The translations under genes were made by a program, and so were the position numbers. From assembly GCF_022549215.1 (NCBI RefSeq), contig NZ_JAKZFC010000002.1:310001-374000 (forward strand): DNA of 64,000 nt, given 5' to 3'. The notes under the pieces were generated by a model. The model ran no database searches and was not told the origin of the DNA. It worked only from the letters and a program-made list of their open reading frames with translations. The stretch comes from Solibacillus palustris. Its GTDB lineage: Bacteria; Bacillota; Bacilli; Bacillales_A; Planococcaceae. This document shows positions 42,669 through 51,468 of the stretch, in pieces. Numbering within the stretch: position 1 is the first letter of the stretch; each line of letters opens with the position of its first letter.

Positions 42669-43709
42669 TTATTGCTTTGGTACTGCTTTTCTTCCATAGG
42701 TCATAAAGCGCCATAGCTTTTCAAAAGGTCCCATTTTAAAGAATTTGAACCAGATAACACTAAAGATTATTTGAATGGCAAAAATTAAGATTGCAATGAT
42801 AACCACATAAGAAGGCGAAACAACATCAAGCCCCATTAAAGAAATAATAGCTAGGCCAATAAAGCTTTGCGCCAAATAATTTGTGAATGCCATTTGACCA
42901 ACTCGTCCAATTGGCTTAAGAAACTTCGCGATGCTTTTATTCTCCAACATAACAAATAGACAAGTTAAATAAAAATACGTTGTCGGAATTACACCTAAAC
43001 CCATAATTAATTGTAGATTTTGATAATCTCCTTTTGGGGCAAACCAAATCCAAAGAGAGATCCCTACAAAAATGGGGAATGTCACAAATTGAATCCACTT
43101 TAGTTGTTTTGGGTATTCACTAATATGACAAATCCAATCAGCTTTTGCTACTAAAAAACCTGTTAAAAACATGATGAAAATAGTAACTACATCATTTCCT
43201 AATATTTCAAAAACAGTTGAAAAGGCTCCTTGATTTGGCATAAATAATTGTCCGAGAATGCAAAGTACATGAACAGTAATAATAGCAAATAGCCATTTAC
43301 TAATCGTTGAAATCTTTGCATTATAGAATGGAATGAGGAAAAAACCTATAACTGCATAGATAGAAAGGATTGAGCCCCAAAAAACAAATATATGGACGAT
43401 ACCAATTAATAATAAAGCTAGTAAACGTCTTGCAAAACGCCATCTTGGCTTATCGCCACGTGCTTCTGCACGTGAAGTAAAAATATAAAAACCTACACCA
43501 AAGAGGAATGAAAAAATCGAAAAGAATTTCTTCTCTATAAAAATATCAATGAGCGTTTCAATAATAGCGTTGATTCCGCTATATTCAGGCGGTGCCTCTA
43601 GTAATACCTTGAAGGCTGCTACATTTATAAACAAAATGCCAAATAACGCTATCCCACGAATAATATCTAAGGAAACGATTCTTTCTTTTTGTGTAACTAA
43701 CGAATTCAT
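42669..43709 (-). CDS. DUF418 multipass membrane protein (YeiB/YrkO-like)
   Basis: A 346-residue integral membrane protein with about eight to ten helices. The N-terminal VSLDIIRGIALFGILFINVA and the C-terminal region with TNYLAQSFIGLAIISLMGL and FGPMEKLWRF-like GPFEKLWRFMTYG are diagnostic of DUF418. AAGGAGATTGTAAGA precedes ATG 43709. Members are proposed acyl or small-molecule membrane proteins of unknown function. Monocistronic. Confidence 0.85.
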   Translation of the reverse strand: MNSLVTQKERIVSLDIIRGIALFGILFINVAAFKVLLEAPPEYSGINAIIETLIDIFIEKKFFSIFSFLFGVGFYIFTSRAEARGDKPRWRFARRLLALLLIGIVHIFVFWGSILSIYAVIGFFLIPFYNAKISTISKWLFAIITVHVLCILGQLFMPNQGAFSTVFEILGNDVVTIFIMFLTGFLVAKADWICHISEYPKQLKWIQFVTFPIFVGISLWIWFAPKGDYQNLQLIMGLGVIPTTYFYLTCLFVMLENKSIAKFLKPIGRVGQMAFTNYLAQSFIGLAIISLMGLDVVSPSYVVIIAILIFAIQIIFSVIWFKFFKMGPFEKLWRFMTYGRKAVPKQ

Positions 43710-43986
43710 TCTTACAATCTCCTTATCTTTAACAATTTATTGCTCTATGGCTATCTTAGCCTCTCATTCTTACAGTAACTTTTTGAAAAGCTTACAGGAA
43801 CCTTAAATTTATAGGTATGTCTCATTATTTAATGACTTTTTTCACTAATATTAGTTTTTAATCCCCTTGGAGGGCTTGTTTTATTTTTACCTCTTAAAAA
43901 TTCTTAAATAAGTTCATACAACTTTCTAGTTGCTGGTCTGATATCCCTCAACAAACTTTTTCAAAAACGCTACGAATGCGTTTAAA

Positions 43987-44104
43987 TTAAATACCATTTT
44001 TTTTTTACGTAAAATGGTAACACAAAAGTAACATAAATTCCGAATAGAACCGAAACTATACGAAAATCCAATCTTTGTACAAGTCGAAAAAACCTTGCTA
44101 TAAT
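43987..44104 (+). promoter_or_regulatory. Hairpin and promoter before the bacilliredoxin gene
   Basis: A ACCATTTT / AAAATGGT hairpin (43987-44014) precedes a good promoter: TTGTAC (44075-44080), 18-base spacer, TATAAT (44099-44104). The remainder of 43710-43986 holds no gene that I can support. Confidence 0.65.
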
Positions 44105-44144
44105 TACATTTGTGAAGATATTTAATTCGAAAGAGGTAATGAAA

Positions 44145-44579
44145 ATGACAAACGCTTACGATGAATACATGCGTCAGGTAACCGAGCCTATGCGTGCAGA
44201 GCTTGAAAATGCGGGTTTTACACAATTAACGACTGCAGATAGCGTGCATGAATTTATGGCAGAAACGAAGGGGACTTCACTTGTTGTTATTAACTCTGTT
44301 TGTGGCTGTGCGGCAGGTTTAGCACGTCCAGCAGCGCGTGAAGCAGTGGCAGAAGTGAAGCCAGATCAATTAATAACGGTGTTTGCAGGTCAAGACCCAG
44401 ATGCAACAGCTGCAATGCGTGGTTATTTCGATGAAGTGCCAGCAAGCTCACCATCGATGGCAATCTTAAAAGATGGTCAATTAGCGTACTTTATTCCACG
44501 TGAACAAATCGAAGGCTTCCCAATGGAGCAAATTCGTGATCATTTAGCAGATGTATTAAAGCAAGTATGTGCCGATTAA
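44145..44579 (+). CDS. brxA: Bacilliredoxin (BrxA/BrxB, YphP/YqiW family)
   Basis: Removes bacillithiol from S-bacillithiolated proteins. The 144-residue thioredoxin-fold protein has the CGC active site in NSVCGCAAGLARPA and the family end FPMEQIRDHLADVL. ATG 44145 was chosen because AAGAGGT lies 9 bases upstream. It overlaps the following methyltransferase gene by 13 bases. BrxA and BrxB cannot be told apart with certainty by eye. Confidence 0.93.
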   Translation: MTNAYDEYMRQVTEPMRAELENAGFTQLTTADSVHEFMAETKGTSLVVINSVCGCAAGLARPAAREAVAEVKPDQLITVFAGQDPDATAAMRGYFDEVPASSPSMAILKDGQLAYFIPREQIEGFPMEQIRDHLADVLKQVCAD

Positions 44580-45352
44580 CCATCGTCACAACGGCAGGGC
44601 GACCAGATGATGCGTCGCTACAGCTTGCCGATTTTGCGCGTAACGAACTAGAAGCTGAAATTGTTCCACGTCAAAAACGTTCCGTGAAAAACCTTGCAGA
44701 TAACTATGATGCGAATGTCATTGTAGCGGGCAAGAACCGTTATGAATATTATGCGAAAGGTGCTGATGCGCCTTTCTTTTTTCATCCGAATTCATCAGCC
44801 TTTCGATTAAAGCGTGTGGCACGCGGTGAACAGGAGCCATTACTTACTGCATGCGATTTACAGCAAGGTGATTCGTTTTTAGATTGCACGCTTGGCATTG
44901 GTTCTGATTGCTTACTCGCTGCTTTTGTAGTAGGAGTGCAGGGGAAAGTTACCGGGCTGGAAGCAGATCGAAACGTCGCCTTTATCGTGAAGAACGGCAT
45001 GCAAACGTATGATACTACCGAGTTGCCATTAACTGCATGCATGCGCAATATTGAAGTAATTCACGCAGATGCTTTAGAATTTTTACGGCAGCAACCTTCC
45101 AATAGCTATGATGTTGTCTATATGGATCCGATGTTTGAGCAAGTAATTGAAGAATCTTCAAACTTTGAGGCACTTCGTCATGCAGGCAGTCATATTGCAT
45201 TATCAGCAGCTTGGGTAGATGAAGCAATACGAGTGGCAAAAAAGCGTGTAGTATTAAAAGCACATTATCAATCAGAATGGTTTGAGCTTTACGGTTTTAA
45301 ACGAGATATCCGCTTAACGTCAAAATTTCACTACGGTATTATACAAAAGTAA
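44567..45352 (+). CDS. RsmJ/YpiP-like class I methyltransferase
   Basis: A 261-residue SAM-dependent enzyme. Motif I is FLDCTLGIGSDCLLAAFVVG, followed by GLEADRNVAFIVKNGM, IEVIHADALEFL and the catalytic-loop-like VVYMDPMF. This pattern fits the RsmJ family (16S rRNA m2G methyltransferase) and the Bacillus YpiP group. The N-terminal TIVTTAGRPDDAS and KNRYEYYAKGADAPFFFHPN are also shared. It is translationally coupled to brxA. An rRNA target is inference. Confidence 0.78.
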   Translation: MCRLTIVTTAGRPDDASLQLADFARNELEAEIVPRQKRSVKNLADNYDANVIVAGKNRYEYYAKGADAPFFFHPNSSAFRLKRVARGEQEPLLTACDLQQGDSFLDCTLGIGSDCLLAAFVVGVQGKVTGLEADRNVAFIVKNGMQTYDTTELPLTACMRNIEVIHADALEFLRQQPSNSYDVVYMDPMFEQVIEESSNFEALRHAGSHIALSAAWVDEAIRVAKKRVVLKAHYQSEWFELYGFKRDIRLTSKFHYGIIQK

Positions 45353-45388
45353 CCATGATGTCCAATTCGGACATCATGGTTATTTTTA
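45351..45388. terminator. Terminator after the methyltransferase
   Basis: AACCATGATGTCC / GGACATCATGGTT perfect 13-base stem, five-base loop, T-rich tail. Confidence 0.88.
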
Positions 45389-45812
45389 TATTTTCGAAGC
45401 TAAAATATCAATTTGTTCTGCAACTTGTTAATTCACGTATCGAATTCGAAATGGCATGGATTGTCGAAGATTGTGATTCTGAGACTTCTAACGTTTTTTG
45501 TACAGAGTCAGATACTTCTACTACTTTCTCTTTCATTGCATCTAATAGCTGACGGATTTCATTTACCGCATCGCCACTTTGATCAGCAAGCTTAGTAATT
45601 TCCTTTGCGACAACTGCAAAGCCTTTGTCATGTTCGCTTGAGCGCGCCGCCTCAATTCCTGCATTAATGACTGAAATGCGTGTGCTTTTTGCAACGTTAA
45701 TAATCATTTCTAATATTTTTGTTGAATCATTAACTTGGCTATTTAGGTTGCTTTGTGCTGATGAAAAACTCGCCACTTTACATACCCCTATAAGGTATGT
45801 TAAAGTAATCAT
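45386..45812 (-). pseudogene. Methyl-accepting chemotaxis protein, signalling-domain remnant
   Basis: The frame keeps the chemoreceptor hairpin: KSTRISVINAGIEAARSSEH, DKGFAVVAKEITKLADQSGD and VSDSVQKTLEVSESQSSTIH. Everything upstream is missing: its first residues come from the csoR promoter. After IRELT the open frame runs out of register, while QVAEQIDILASKI, the normal tail, continues in the neighbouring frame to a stop at 45386. An N-terminal truncation plus a frameshift therefore makes this a dead remnant. Confidence 0.85.
45777..45806 (+). promoter_or_regulatory. csoR promoter with CsoR operator
   Basis: The inverted repeat ACATACC-N7-GGTATGT (45780-45800) lies between TTTACA and TAAAGT (18-base spacer), the usual position of a CsoR site. 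Confidence 0.8.
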
Positions 45813-45833
45813 AAGTTAGGAGGATTGATTTAC

Positions 45834-46157
45834 ATGCAAAGTAATGATGATGTACAAGAAACGCATGAAGTTAGCTGTCGCAAGAGTCATCATCCTGAGA
45901 AGATAAAAAAAGATTTAACGACAAGGCTCAACCGAGTAGAAGGCCAAATTCGTGGTATTAAGGGCATGATTGAAAAGGATGTTTATTGTGATGATATTAT
46001 TACACAATTATCCGCTACGCAATCCGCTTTAAATAGTGTGGCAAAAATTTTGCTTGAAGGTCATTTAAAAGGTTGTGTTGTCGATCGATTAAATGAAGGT
46101 GACGATGAAGTGCTCGACGAACTTATTGTCACAATTCAAAAACTAATGAAAAAATAA
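45834..46157 (+). CDS. csoR: Copper-sensing repressor CsoR
   Basis: Cu(I)-responsive repressor of 107 residues. The DUF156 fold shows LTTRLNRVEGQIRGIKGMIE, the first Cu ligand Cys in DVYCDDIITQ, and the His and second Cys in LLEGHLKGCVVD. This C-H-C set is diagnostic of CsoR against the formaldehyde and nickel sensors of the same fold. ATG 45834 follows TAGGAGGATTGATTTAC. It heads a csoR-copZ-(copA) cluster, with an operator in front of csoR and another in front of copA. Confidence 0.94.
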   Translation: MQSNDDVQETHEVSCRKSHHPEKIKKDLTTRLNRVEGQIRGIKGMIEKDVYCDDIITQLSATQSALNSVAKILLEGHLKGCVVDRLNEGDDEVLDELIVTIQKLMKK

Positions 46158-46170
46158 GGAGCGATTTAAG

Positions 46171-46377
46171 ATGGAAAATGTAACATTAAATGTACAGGGT
46201 ATGTCATGCGGTCACTGTGTGAAAGCTGTAGAAACAAGTGTTGGTGCTTTAGCAGGTGTTCAAGAAGTAAAAGTTGATTTAGCAGATGCTAAAGTAACTG
46301 TTGCCTTTGATGAATCTTCAGTTACAGTAGATCAAATTAAAGAAACAATCGACGAGCAAGGCTACGACGTCGTGTAA
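46171..46377 (+). CDS. copZ: Copper chaperone CopZ
   Basis: Delivers Cu(I) to CopA. The 68-residue heavy-metal-associated domain has the Cu-binding MSCGHC at residues 10-15 and the usual beta-alpha-beta-beta-alpha-beta length. GGAGCGATTTAAG precedes it. It lies 13 bases after csoR and is very probably cotranscribed with it. Confidence 0.95.
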   Translation: MENVTLNVQGMSCGHCVKAVETSVGALAGVQEVKVDLADAKVTVAFDESSVTVDQIKETIDEQGYDVV

Positions 46378-46475
46378 CTTTTTATGGGTATTTAAACTCC
46401 CAGTGAAGGAAGTTAAATTTTGCGAAGGTTCTCTATCCATTCTGTGAAAAGGGAGCCTATCTTTTTAAATATTTT

Positions 46476-46494
46476 TATACCCCACGTAGGTATA
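46476..46494. promoter_or_regulatory. CsoR operator before copA
   Basis: TATACC-CCACGTA-GGTATA inverted repeat, 16 bases before copA. It has the same half-site (ATACC/GGTAT) as the csoR operator, so copA can be regulated separately from csoR-copZ. Confidence 0.8.
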
Positions 46495-46510
46495 TGAGAG
46501 GTGAAGTGAG

Positions 46511-48910
46511 ATGACAAAAAAAGAAATAACAATGCAGGTTACAGGAATGACCTGTGCAGCGTGTTCAGCACGTATTGAAAAAGGTTTGAAACGTATGGAC
46601 GGTGTGGAAGATGCCAATGTAAATTTAGCACTTGAAAAAGCAACGATTTCCTATAATAATGAAACGCTTAAACCTGAACAAATTGAGCAAAAAATTCAAG
46701 CGCTTGGCTATGATGTAGTAAAGGAAAAAGCAGAGCTAAATATTACAGGAATGACATGTGCGGCGTGTTCGGCTCGTATCGAAAAAGTGCTTAGTAAAGT
46801 GGACGGAATTTCAACTGCAAATGTCAACTTAGCACTTGAAAAAGCAACAATTGAATTTAATCCATCTCAATTATCGATATTGGATATTATGAATCGAATT
46901 GAAAAAATCGGTTATGGTGCAGAAAAAGTAGTAGAAGGTGATCCAGTCGACCATCGTGAACTAGCGATAAAAAAACAGCAATGGAAGTTTATTGTCGCAG
47001 CGATTTTATCAATACCACTGCTATGGACGATGGTAGGACACTTTTCATGGACTAGTTTTTTATATGTACCTGACTTTTTAATGAATCCTTGGGTACAGCT
47101 TGTATTAGCAACACCAGTGCAATTCATTATTGGATGGCAGTTTTACGTAGGGGCTTATAAATCACTACGCAGTGGCTCGGCTAATATGGATGTACTCGTT
47201 GTGATGGGGACGAGTGCCGCATACTTCTATAGTATTTATCAAACACTTTTGCACGCAGGTTCGAATCATATGCCACATTTGTATTTTGAAACGAGTGCGG
47301 TGCTAATTACATTAATTATACTTGGTAAATTATTCGAAGCCCGTGCGAAAGGGAAATCGTCACAGGCGATTAAACAGTTAATGGGCATGCAAGCAAAAGT
47401 GGCAACTGTCGTACGTGATGGCATAGAGCAACAAATTGCGTTAGAGCAAGTACAAATTGGTGAGATTGTACGTATGAAGCCAGGTGAAAAAATACCAGTT
47501 GATGGGGAAGTACTAAGTGGTGTTTCAGCCGTTGACGAATCGATGCTAACAGGTGAAAGCCTACCCGTTGATAAAAAGGCAGGCGATTTCGTATATGGTG
47601 CAACGATTAATAAAAACGGTGCACTTGAAATGAAGGCGCTAAAAGTTGGGCATGAAACAGCGCTTGCTCAAATAATAAAAATTGTCGAAGCAGCTCAAGG
47701 TTCAAAAGCGCCAATTCAACGTTTAGCAGATAAAATTTCAAGTATTTTCGTCCCGATAGTTGTAGGGATTGCAGTTTTAACATTCATTATTTGGTGGTTT
47801 GTAAGTAAAGATTTTACAGCAGCATTTGAAGCTACAATTGCAGTTCTTGTAATTGCATGTCCATGTGCACTTGGCTTAGCAACGCCTACATCGATTATGG
47901 CAGGATCAGGTCGAGCTGCGCAGTTTGGTATATTATTTAAAGGCGGCGAACATTTAGAACAAACGGGCTTTATTGAAACGGTTGTTGTTGACAAAACAGG
48001 AACTGTCACAAATGGGCAACCTGTGCTAACAGATGTTGTCGTCTTTGATAACTTTAGTGAATCCGATATACTCGAAAAAGTAGCAGCTGCTGAAAATGCA
48101 TCGGAGCATCCATTAGCTGAAGCAATTGTGCAGGGTGTGAAAGAACGGGGCATTACAATTGAACAGGCAACGGATTTTCAAGCAATTCCAGGGTTTGGGA
48201 TAGAGGCTAAGGTTTCGGGTAAACATGTACTCGTAGGAACGAGAAAGTTTATGAATTCACGGAATGTTACCATATTAGACATAGTGGAGCAGCAATTAGT
48301 AAGCTTTGAGCGTGATGGGAAAACAGCCATGCTTATTGCCATTAACGAACATCTCGCTGGAATTGTAGCGGTTGCTGATACAGTAAAGGCAACATCGAAA
48401 GAGGCAGTAGCAAGATTACATGAGCTTGGTATAAAAGTTGTGATGCTGACAGGAGATAATGAACGTACTGCACAAAAAATTGCAACGGAAGTGGGAATTG
48501 ATGAAGTAATTGCCGAAGTATTACCAGAGCAGAAAGCCCAGCAAATTGAAAAATTGCAGCAGCAAGGGAAAAAGGTAGCGATGGTTGGAGATGGGATTAA
48601 TGATGCACCGGCTTTAGCGGTGGCTGATATCGGAATGGCTGTCGGAACAGGAACAGATGTAGCGATGGAAGCTGCAGATATTACATTAATTCGCGGAGAT
48701 TTAAACAGTATAGCAGATGCGATTTTAATGAGCCGTAAAACCATGATGAATATTAAACAAAATTTGTTCTGGGCGTTTGCCTACAATGTTATTGGTATTC
48801 CAATTGCCGCTATCGGGTTATTAGCGCCTTGGGTTGCCGGAGCAGCGATGGCATTTAGCTCCGTATCGGTTGTATTAAATGCACTGCGATTACAACGAAT
48901 AAAATTATAG
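46511..48910 (+). CDS. copA: Copper-exporting P-type ATPase
   Basis: Pumps Cu(I) out of the cell. The 799-residue P1B-ATPase has two N-terminal metal-binding domains, each with [13 protein letters not shown] (about residues 11 and 79). It also has the membrane CPC motif ([13 protein letters not shown]), phosphorylation Asp in [11 protein letters not shown], the HP locus in [12 protein letters not shown], and [30 protein letters not shown] precedes the ATG. It belongs to the csoR cluster. Two HMA domains are normal for Bacillus CopA. Confidence 0.97.
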   Translation: MTKKEITMQVTGMTCAACSARIEKGLKRMDGVEDANVNLALEKATISYNNETLKPEQIEQKIQALGYDVVKEKAELNITGMTCAACSARIEKVLSKVDGISTANVNLALEKATIEFNPSQLSILDIMNRIEKIGYGAEKVVEGDPVDHRELAIKKQQWKFIVAAILSIPLLWTMVGHFSWTSFLYVPDFLMNPWVQLVLATPVQFIIGWQFYVGAYKSLRSGSANMDVLVVMGTSAAYFYSIYQTLLHAGSNHMPHLYFETSAVLITLIILGKLFEARAKGKSSQAIKQLMGMQAKVATVVRDGIEQQIALEQVQIGEIVRMKPGEKIPVDGEVLSGVSAVDESMLTGESLPVDKKAGDFVYGATINKNGALEMKALKVGHETALAQIIKIVEAAQGSKAPIQRLADKISSIFVPIVVGIAVLTFIIWWFVSKDFTAAFEATIAVLVIACPCALGLATPTSIMAGSGRAAQFGILFKGGEHLEQTGFIETVVVDKTGTVTNGQPVLTDVVVFDNFSESDILEKVAAAENASEHPLAEAIVQGVKERGITIEQATDFQAIPGFGIEAKVSGKHVLVGTRKFMNSRNVTILDIVEQQLVSFERDGKTAMLIAINEHLAGIVAVADTVKATSKEAVARLHELGIKVVMLTGDNERTAQKIATEVGIDEVIAEVLPEQKAQQIEKLQQQGKKVAMVGDGINDAPALAVADIGMAVGTGTDVAMEAADITLIRGDLNSIADAILMSRKTMMNIKQNLFWAFAYNVIGIPIAAIGLLAPWVAGAAMAFSSVSVVLNALRLQRIKL

Positions 48911-48968
48911 ATGAAAGGAGGGACGTTCCAGAATTAATTCTAGGACGTCCCCCTTTCAAATTAAGGAG

Positions 48969-49727
48969 CTATTTACGCATAATGAAACTTAAGTGACGGC
49001 CAGTACCACGATCTTGACGGTAAGAAAAGCCGTCTTCACTGTTAAATGTACACATCGGGTCAATCATAATATTGGCACTTGGGACGCCGGCAATTTCACA
49101 TTGTTTTTTCACAGTTAGCTGATTATCAATATGGTATTTATCCGTATTATCATTGAAGTACATAAATTCATCTGCATAGCCAAGCGCTTTGAATTTTTCA
49201 TAGACATCTGCATCAACTTCAAATTTTACCTGACTAATCGCCGGACCGATTATGACATGCACATCTTCAAGCTGACAATTTTCGTGCGTTTGCAAATGCT
49301 GCAACATTTTTAGTGTTATTTCTTTAATTGTTCCTTGCCAACCCGAATGAATGGCACCGATTAAGTTAGTTTTATCGTTATAAAATAATACGGGTACGCA
49401 ATCAGCGGTAAAGCTTGAAATAACAACATTCGGCTCATAAGTATAAAGTCCGTCTGTGTCGGGAATTGCTGTTGAAATATCTAGCGCACCATTACCGATT
49501 TGCTGTTGCGTAATCTGTACGAAATTTGCACTATGTGTTTGATTGGCACAAACAAAATTATTCACATCAGTATTTAGCAAATGTGCGAGTGCTTCACGGT
49601 TGTGGACGATTTGCGCTGCATTCTGGCATACATGTAAAGCCATATTATTATTTTCATGTAAACGGGCATCCTTTAAAGTAATACCGAGCAGGCGTTCTTC
49701 ATTATTTTCATAAAATTTTACATTCAT
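48969..49727 (-). CDS. pgeF: Peptidoglycan editing factor / multicopper polyphenol-oxidase-like protein
   Basis: A 252-residue YfiH/YlmD-family protein. Metal-site residues lie in NFVCANQTHSANF, FTADCVPVLFYN and IGAIHSGWQGTIKEITLKML (the His and Cys set). Known members act as purine nucleoside phosphorylases and as an editor of peptidoglycan precursor errors in E. coli. It is convergent with copA and has no operon partner here, unlike its usual place in the division cluster. A second copy elsewhere is therefore possible. Confidence 0.88.
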   Translation of the reverse strand: MNVKFYENNEERLLGITLKDARLHENNNMALHVCQNAAQIVHNREALAHLLNTDVNNFVCANQTHSANFVQITQQQIGNGALDISTAIPDTDGLYTYEPNVVISSFTADCVPVLFYNDKTNLIGAIHSGWQGTIKEITLKMLQHLQTHENCQLEDVHVIIGPAISQVKFEVDADVYEKFKALGYADEFMYFNDNTDKYHIDNQLTVKKQCEIAGVPSANIMIDPMCTFNSEDGFSYRQDRGTGRHLSFIMRK

Positions 49728-49816
49728 ATTATCACCACTTGTACTATAACGTATTGGCGGATTTTTGTATAGCCATCTATTGTTTGGTATAATTATGGGA
49801 AATAGGGGTGGATATA

Positions 49817-49936
49817 TTGAAAAGTTAGCAAATCATTGTTTCGGGATTTTTACCATATTTTATTGCGATAATAATCCTTTTATTGATACTGCACCCATAT
49901 CATCCAGAATATTTAACAATGGGATATACATCGTGA
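49817..49936 (+). pseudogene. Small membrane protein gene interrupted by an in-frame TAG
   Basis: An AGGGGTGGATATA site is followed by TTG AAA AGT TAG, and the same frame then continues QIIVSGFLPYFIAIIILLLI, LHPYHPEYLTMGYTS and TGA. Without the amber codon it would be a 38-39 residue protein with one membrane helix. The overlapping open frame in the neighbouring register (49765-49995) has poor codon content and no ribosome site, so I treat it as a shadow. It is either a nonsense mutant or a sequencing error. Confidence 0.5.
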
Positions 49937-49978
49937 TGATGTGCTTAAAAGTTTTTTATAAACAAAGGAGTGAGTTTG

Positions 49979-50644
49979 TTGAAATTAACGATTGAGTGGA
50001 TTTACGAAACACAGACAAAACTTCAAATTAAGTATAGAAGTGAAGCGATACCGGCAGCACATGCTTTTTTATTAATAGAAGATATGAAAAAAACAGGTCG
50101 GATGAAATCATATTCATTAACGGATGAACATGATAGCGAATGGACAATGAAAGAATTGAAAAAGTATTTACAGGAGCTTGAAATCGAGCCGCATAACGTA
50201 CAGCTTTATTTTGACGGTGGTTTTAATCGAGAGGAAAAATTAGCGGGACTAGGTGTTGTTATCTATTTCGAGCAAAACAATCAACACTATCGCTTACGTC
50301 TCAATCAACAAGCTCACTATTTAATTTCGAATAATGAGGCTGAATATGCAGCGCTACTATTTGCAATCGAGCAATTAGAGGAGCTTGGTGTTCATCATCA
50401 AGCAATTGAAGTATTTGGTGATTCACAAGTAGTTATCAATGAAATGAACGGGGAATGGGCAGTTTCGGATAATGCACTTGCTAGCTGGGCTGATAAAGTC
50501 GATGCCAAGCTACAAAAATTAGGTTTAACCGCCATCTATCAATATGTAGAACGAAAGCAAAATGACGAGGCAGATCAATTAGCAAACCAAGCACTATCTG
50601 GTACAGAAATATCTGCAAAGCAACAAGTAAAACGAAAAAAGTGA
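49979..50644 (+). CDS. RNase H-like protein (YpeP type, reverse-transcriptase-like domain)
   Basis: A 221-residue protein. After about 70 residues of a separate N-terminal part comes a type I RNase H fold: LYFDGGFNRE (first Asp), ISNNEAEYAALLFAI (Glu), VFGDSQVVINEM (Asp) and KQNDEADQLANQAL (last Asp), so the four carboxylates are present. TTG 49979 was chosen over GTG 49970 because AAAGGAG lies 8 bases upstream. It may cleave RNA-DNA hybrids; Bacillus YpeP itself is poorly active, so activity is uncertain. Confidence 0.85.
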   Translation: MKLTIEWIYETQTKLQIKYRSEAIPAAHAFLLIEDMKKTGRMKSYSLTDEHDSEWTMKELKKYLQELEIEPHNVQLYFDGGFNREEKLAGLGVVIYFEQNNQHYRLRLNQQAHYLISNNEAEYAALLFAIEQLEELGVHHQAIEVFGDSQVVINEMNGEWAVSDNALASWADKVDAKLQKLGLTAIYQYVERKQNDEADQLANQALSGTEISAKQQVKRKK

Positions 50645-50667
50645 GTTCGCAAATTTGCGAATTCACT
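50641..50667. other. Palindrome at the end of the RNase H-like gene
   Basis: TTCGCAAA / TTTGCGAA perfect core with GTGA/TCAC flanks, overlapping the stop codon. No T run. The following 50668-50994 holds nothing else that I recognise. Confidence 0.5.
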
Positions 50668-50994
50668 CTTAATCTAAATCATTTCCACTATTTATAAATC
50701 CGCCACCACGATCTACTGATCAAGAGGCGCCAATGAAAATTAAACGTTATATTAGATTTACATATTTACTTATCCCGTCTGTTAAAAGATACATACTAAA
50801 ATGATAATAAATAGTTTTTTAGAAATAATGGTTAAAAAATTATGCAGTTTTTGGTGTTGTTTTAAGCGAAACAACCTAATTATTTGCTAGGTTTGAGAAA
50901 TTTATAGGTACTAAATCAAAAATAGCACTTTGTGAACTTGTTTTTAAAAGACAGTTTAGTAAAGTTAACATTGTGCAAGAAATGAGGAATTCTG

Positions 50995-51120
50995 TTGGGG
51001 AAATGGGTAGTAATATTACTTGTGGTAGCAGTTATTTTTATGTTTGTTCAAGCGGAAATGACGTTTCGACGTGCAGATAAAATCAAAAAAGAACAGCGAC
51101 AAAAGGGGGGACATGAATGA
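50995..51120 (+). CDS. 41-residue single-pass membrane protein
   Basis: A TTG start follows ATGAGGAATTCTG. The product begins MGKWVVILLVVAVIFMFVQA, a membrane anchor, and ends in a basic tail RRADKIKKEQRQKGGHE. Its TGA overlaps the ATG of the next gene (ATGA), so the two are coupled. No family was recognised. The strong coupling and codon content make it a real gene. Confidence 0.7.
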   Translation: MGKWVVILLVVAVIFMFVQAEMTFRRADKIKKEQRQKGGHE

Positions 51121-51419
51121 TTCGTTCAGTTGGGGCAGGCAGTACGGGGCTTAATAATCAATCGCGACGAAAAGCTCAGCCTGAAGCGAGCATTCCATTT
51201 CCAAAGGTAGGTAGTGGGGGGCAAGTCGGCACTACACAAGAGCAACCTGCTAAAATAAGACAAGAATCACAAACGATGATGGTCGGGGTGAAGCCCAAGT
51301 CACAGTTAAAATCTATATTTGATGAAACGACGAGCGTTGTAAAATTAAATGCAGATGGTGACCGATTAGAAGTAAGTAAGCGTGCTATTACATTGGCAAA
51401 AGATAAGCTTTTTGGATAA
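51117..51419 (+). CDS. Hypothetical protein, 100 residues, coupled to the small membrane gene
   Basis: A 100-residue hydrophilic protein. The first half is low in complexity (GAGSTGLNNQSRRKAQPEAS, GSGGQVGTTQEQPAK). The second half (KSIFDETTSVVKLNADGDRL, AITLAKDKLFG) looks folded. AAAAGGGGGGACATGA precedes the ATG. No known domain was recognised. With the preceding single-pass peptide it may form a membrane-tethered pair. It ends before a strong terminator. Confidence 0.7.
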   Translation: MIRSVGAGSTGLNNQSRRKAQPEASIPFPKVGSGGQVGTTQEQPAKIRQESQTMMVGVKPKSQLKSIFDETTSVVKLNADGDRLEVSKRAITLAKDKLFG

Positions 51420-51421
51420 TG

Positions 51422-51458
51422 AAAAACGCTAGTCCTCTATAATAGGACTAGCGTTTTT
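51422..51458. terminator. Bidirectional terminator before aspA
   Basis: AAAAACGCTAGTCCT / AGGACTAGCGTTTTT perfect 15-base arms, seven-base loop. Confidence 0.9.
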
Positions 51459-51468
51459 CAATTTGAAA

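Noticed and set aside
48178-48744. Minus-strand 188-codon frame inside copA
   Set aside because: Antisense shadow of the ATPase domain, rich in Ser, Ala and Ile, with no ribosome site.
49765-49995. Plus-strand 76-codon open frame
   Set aside because: No ribosome site and poor composition. The interrupted membrane-protein frame and the start of the RNase H-like gene explain the region better.
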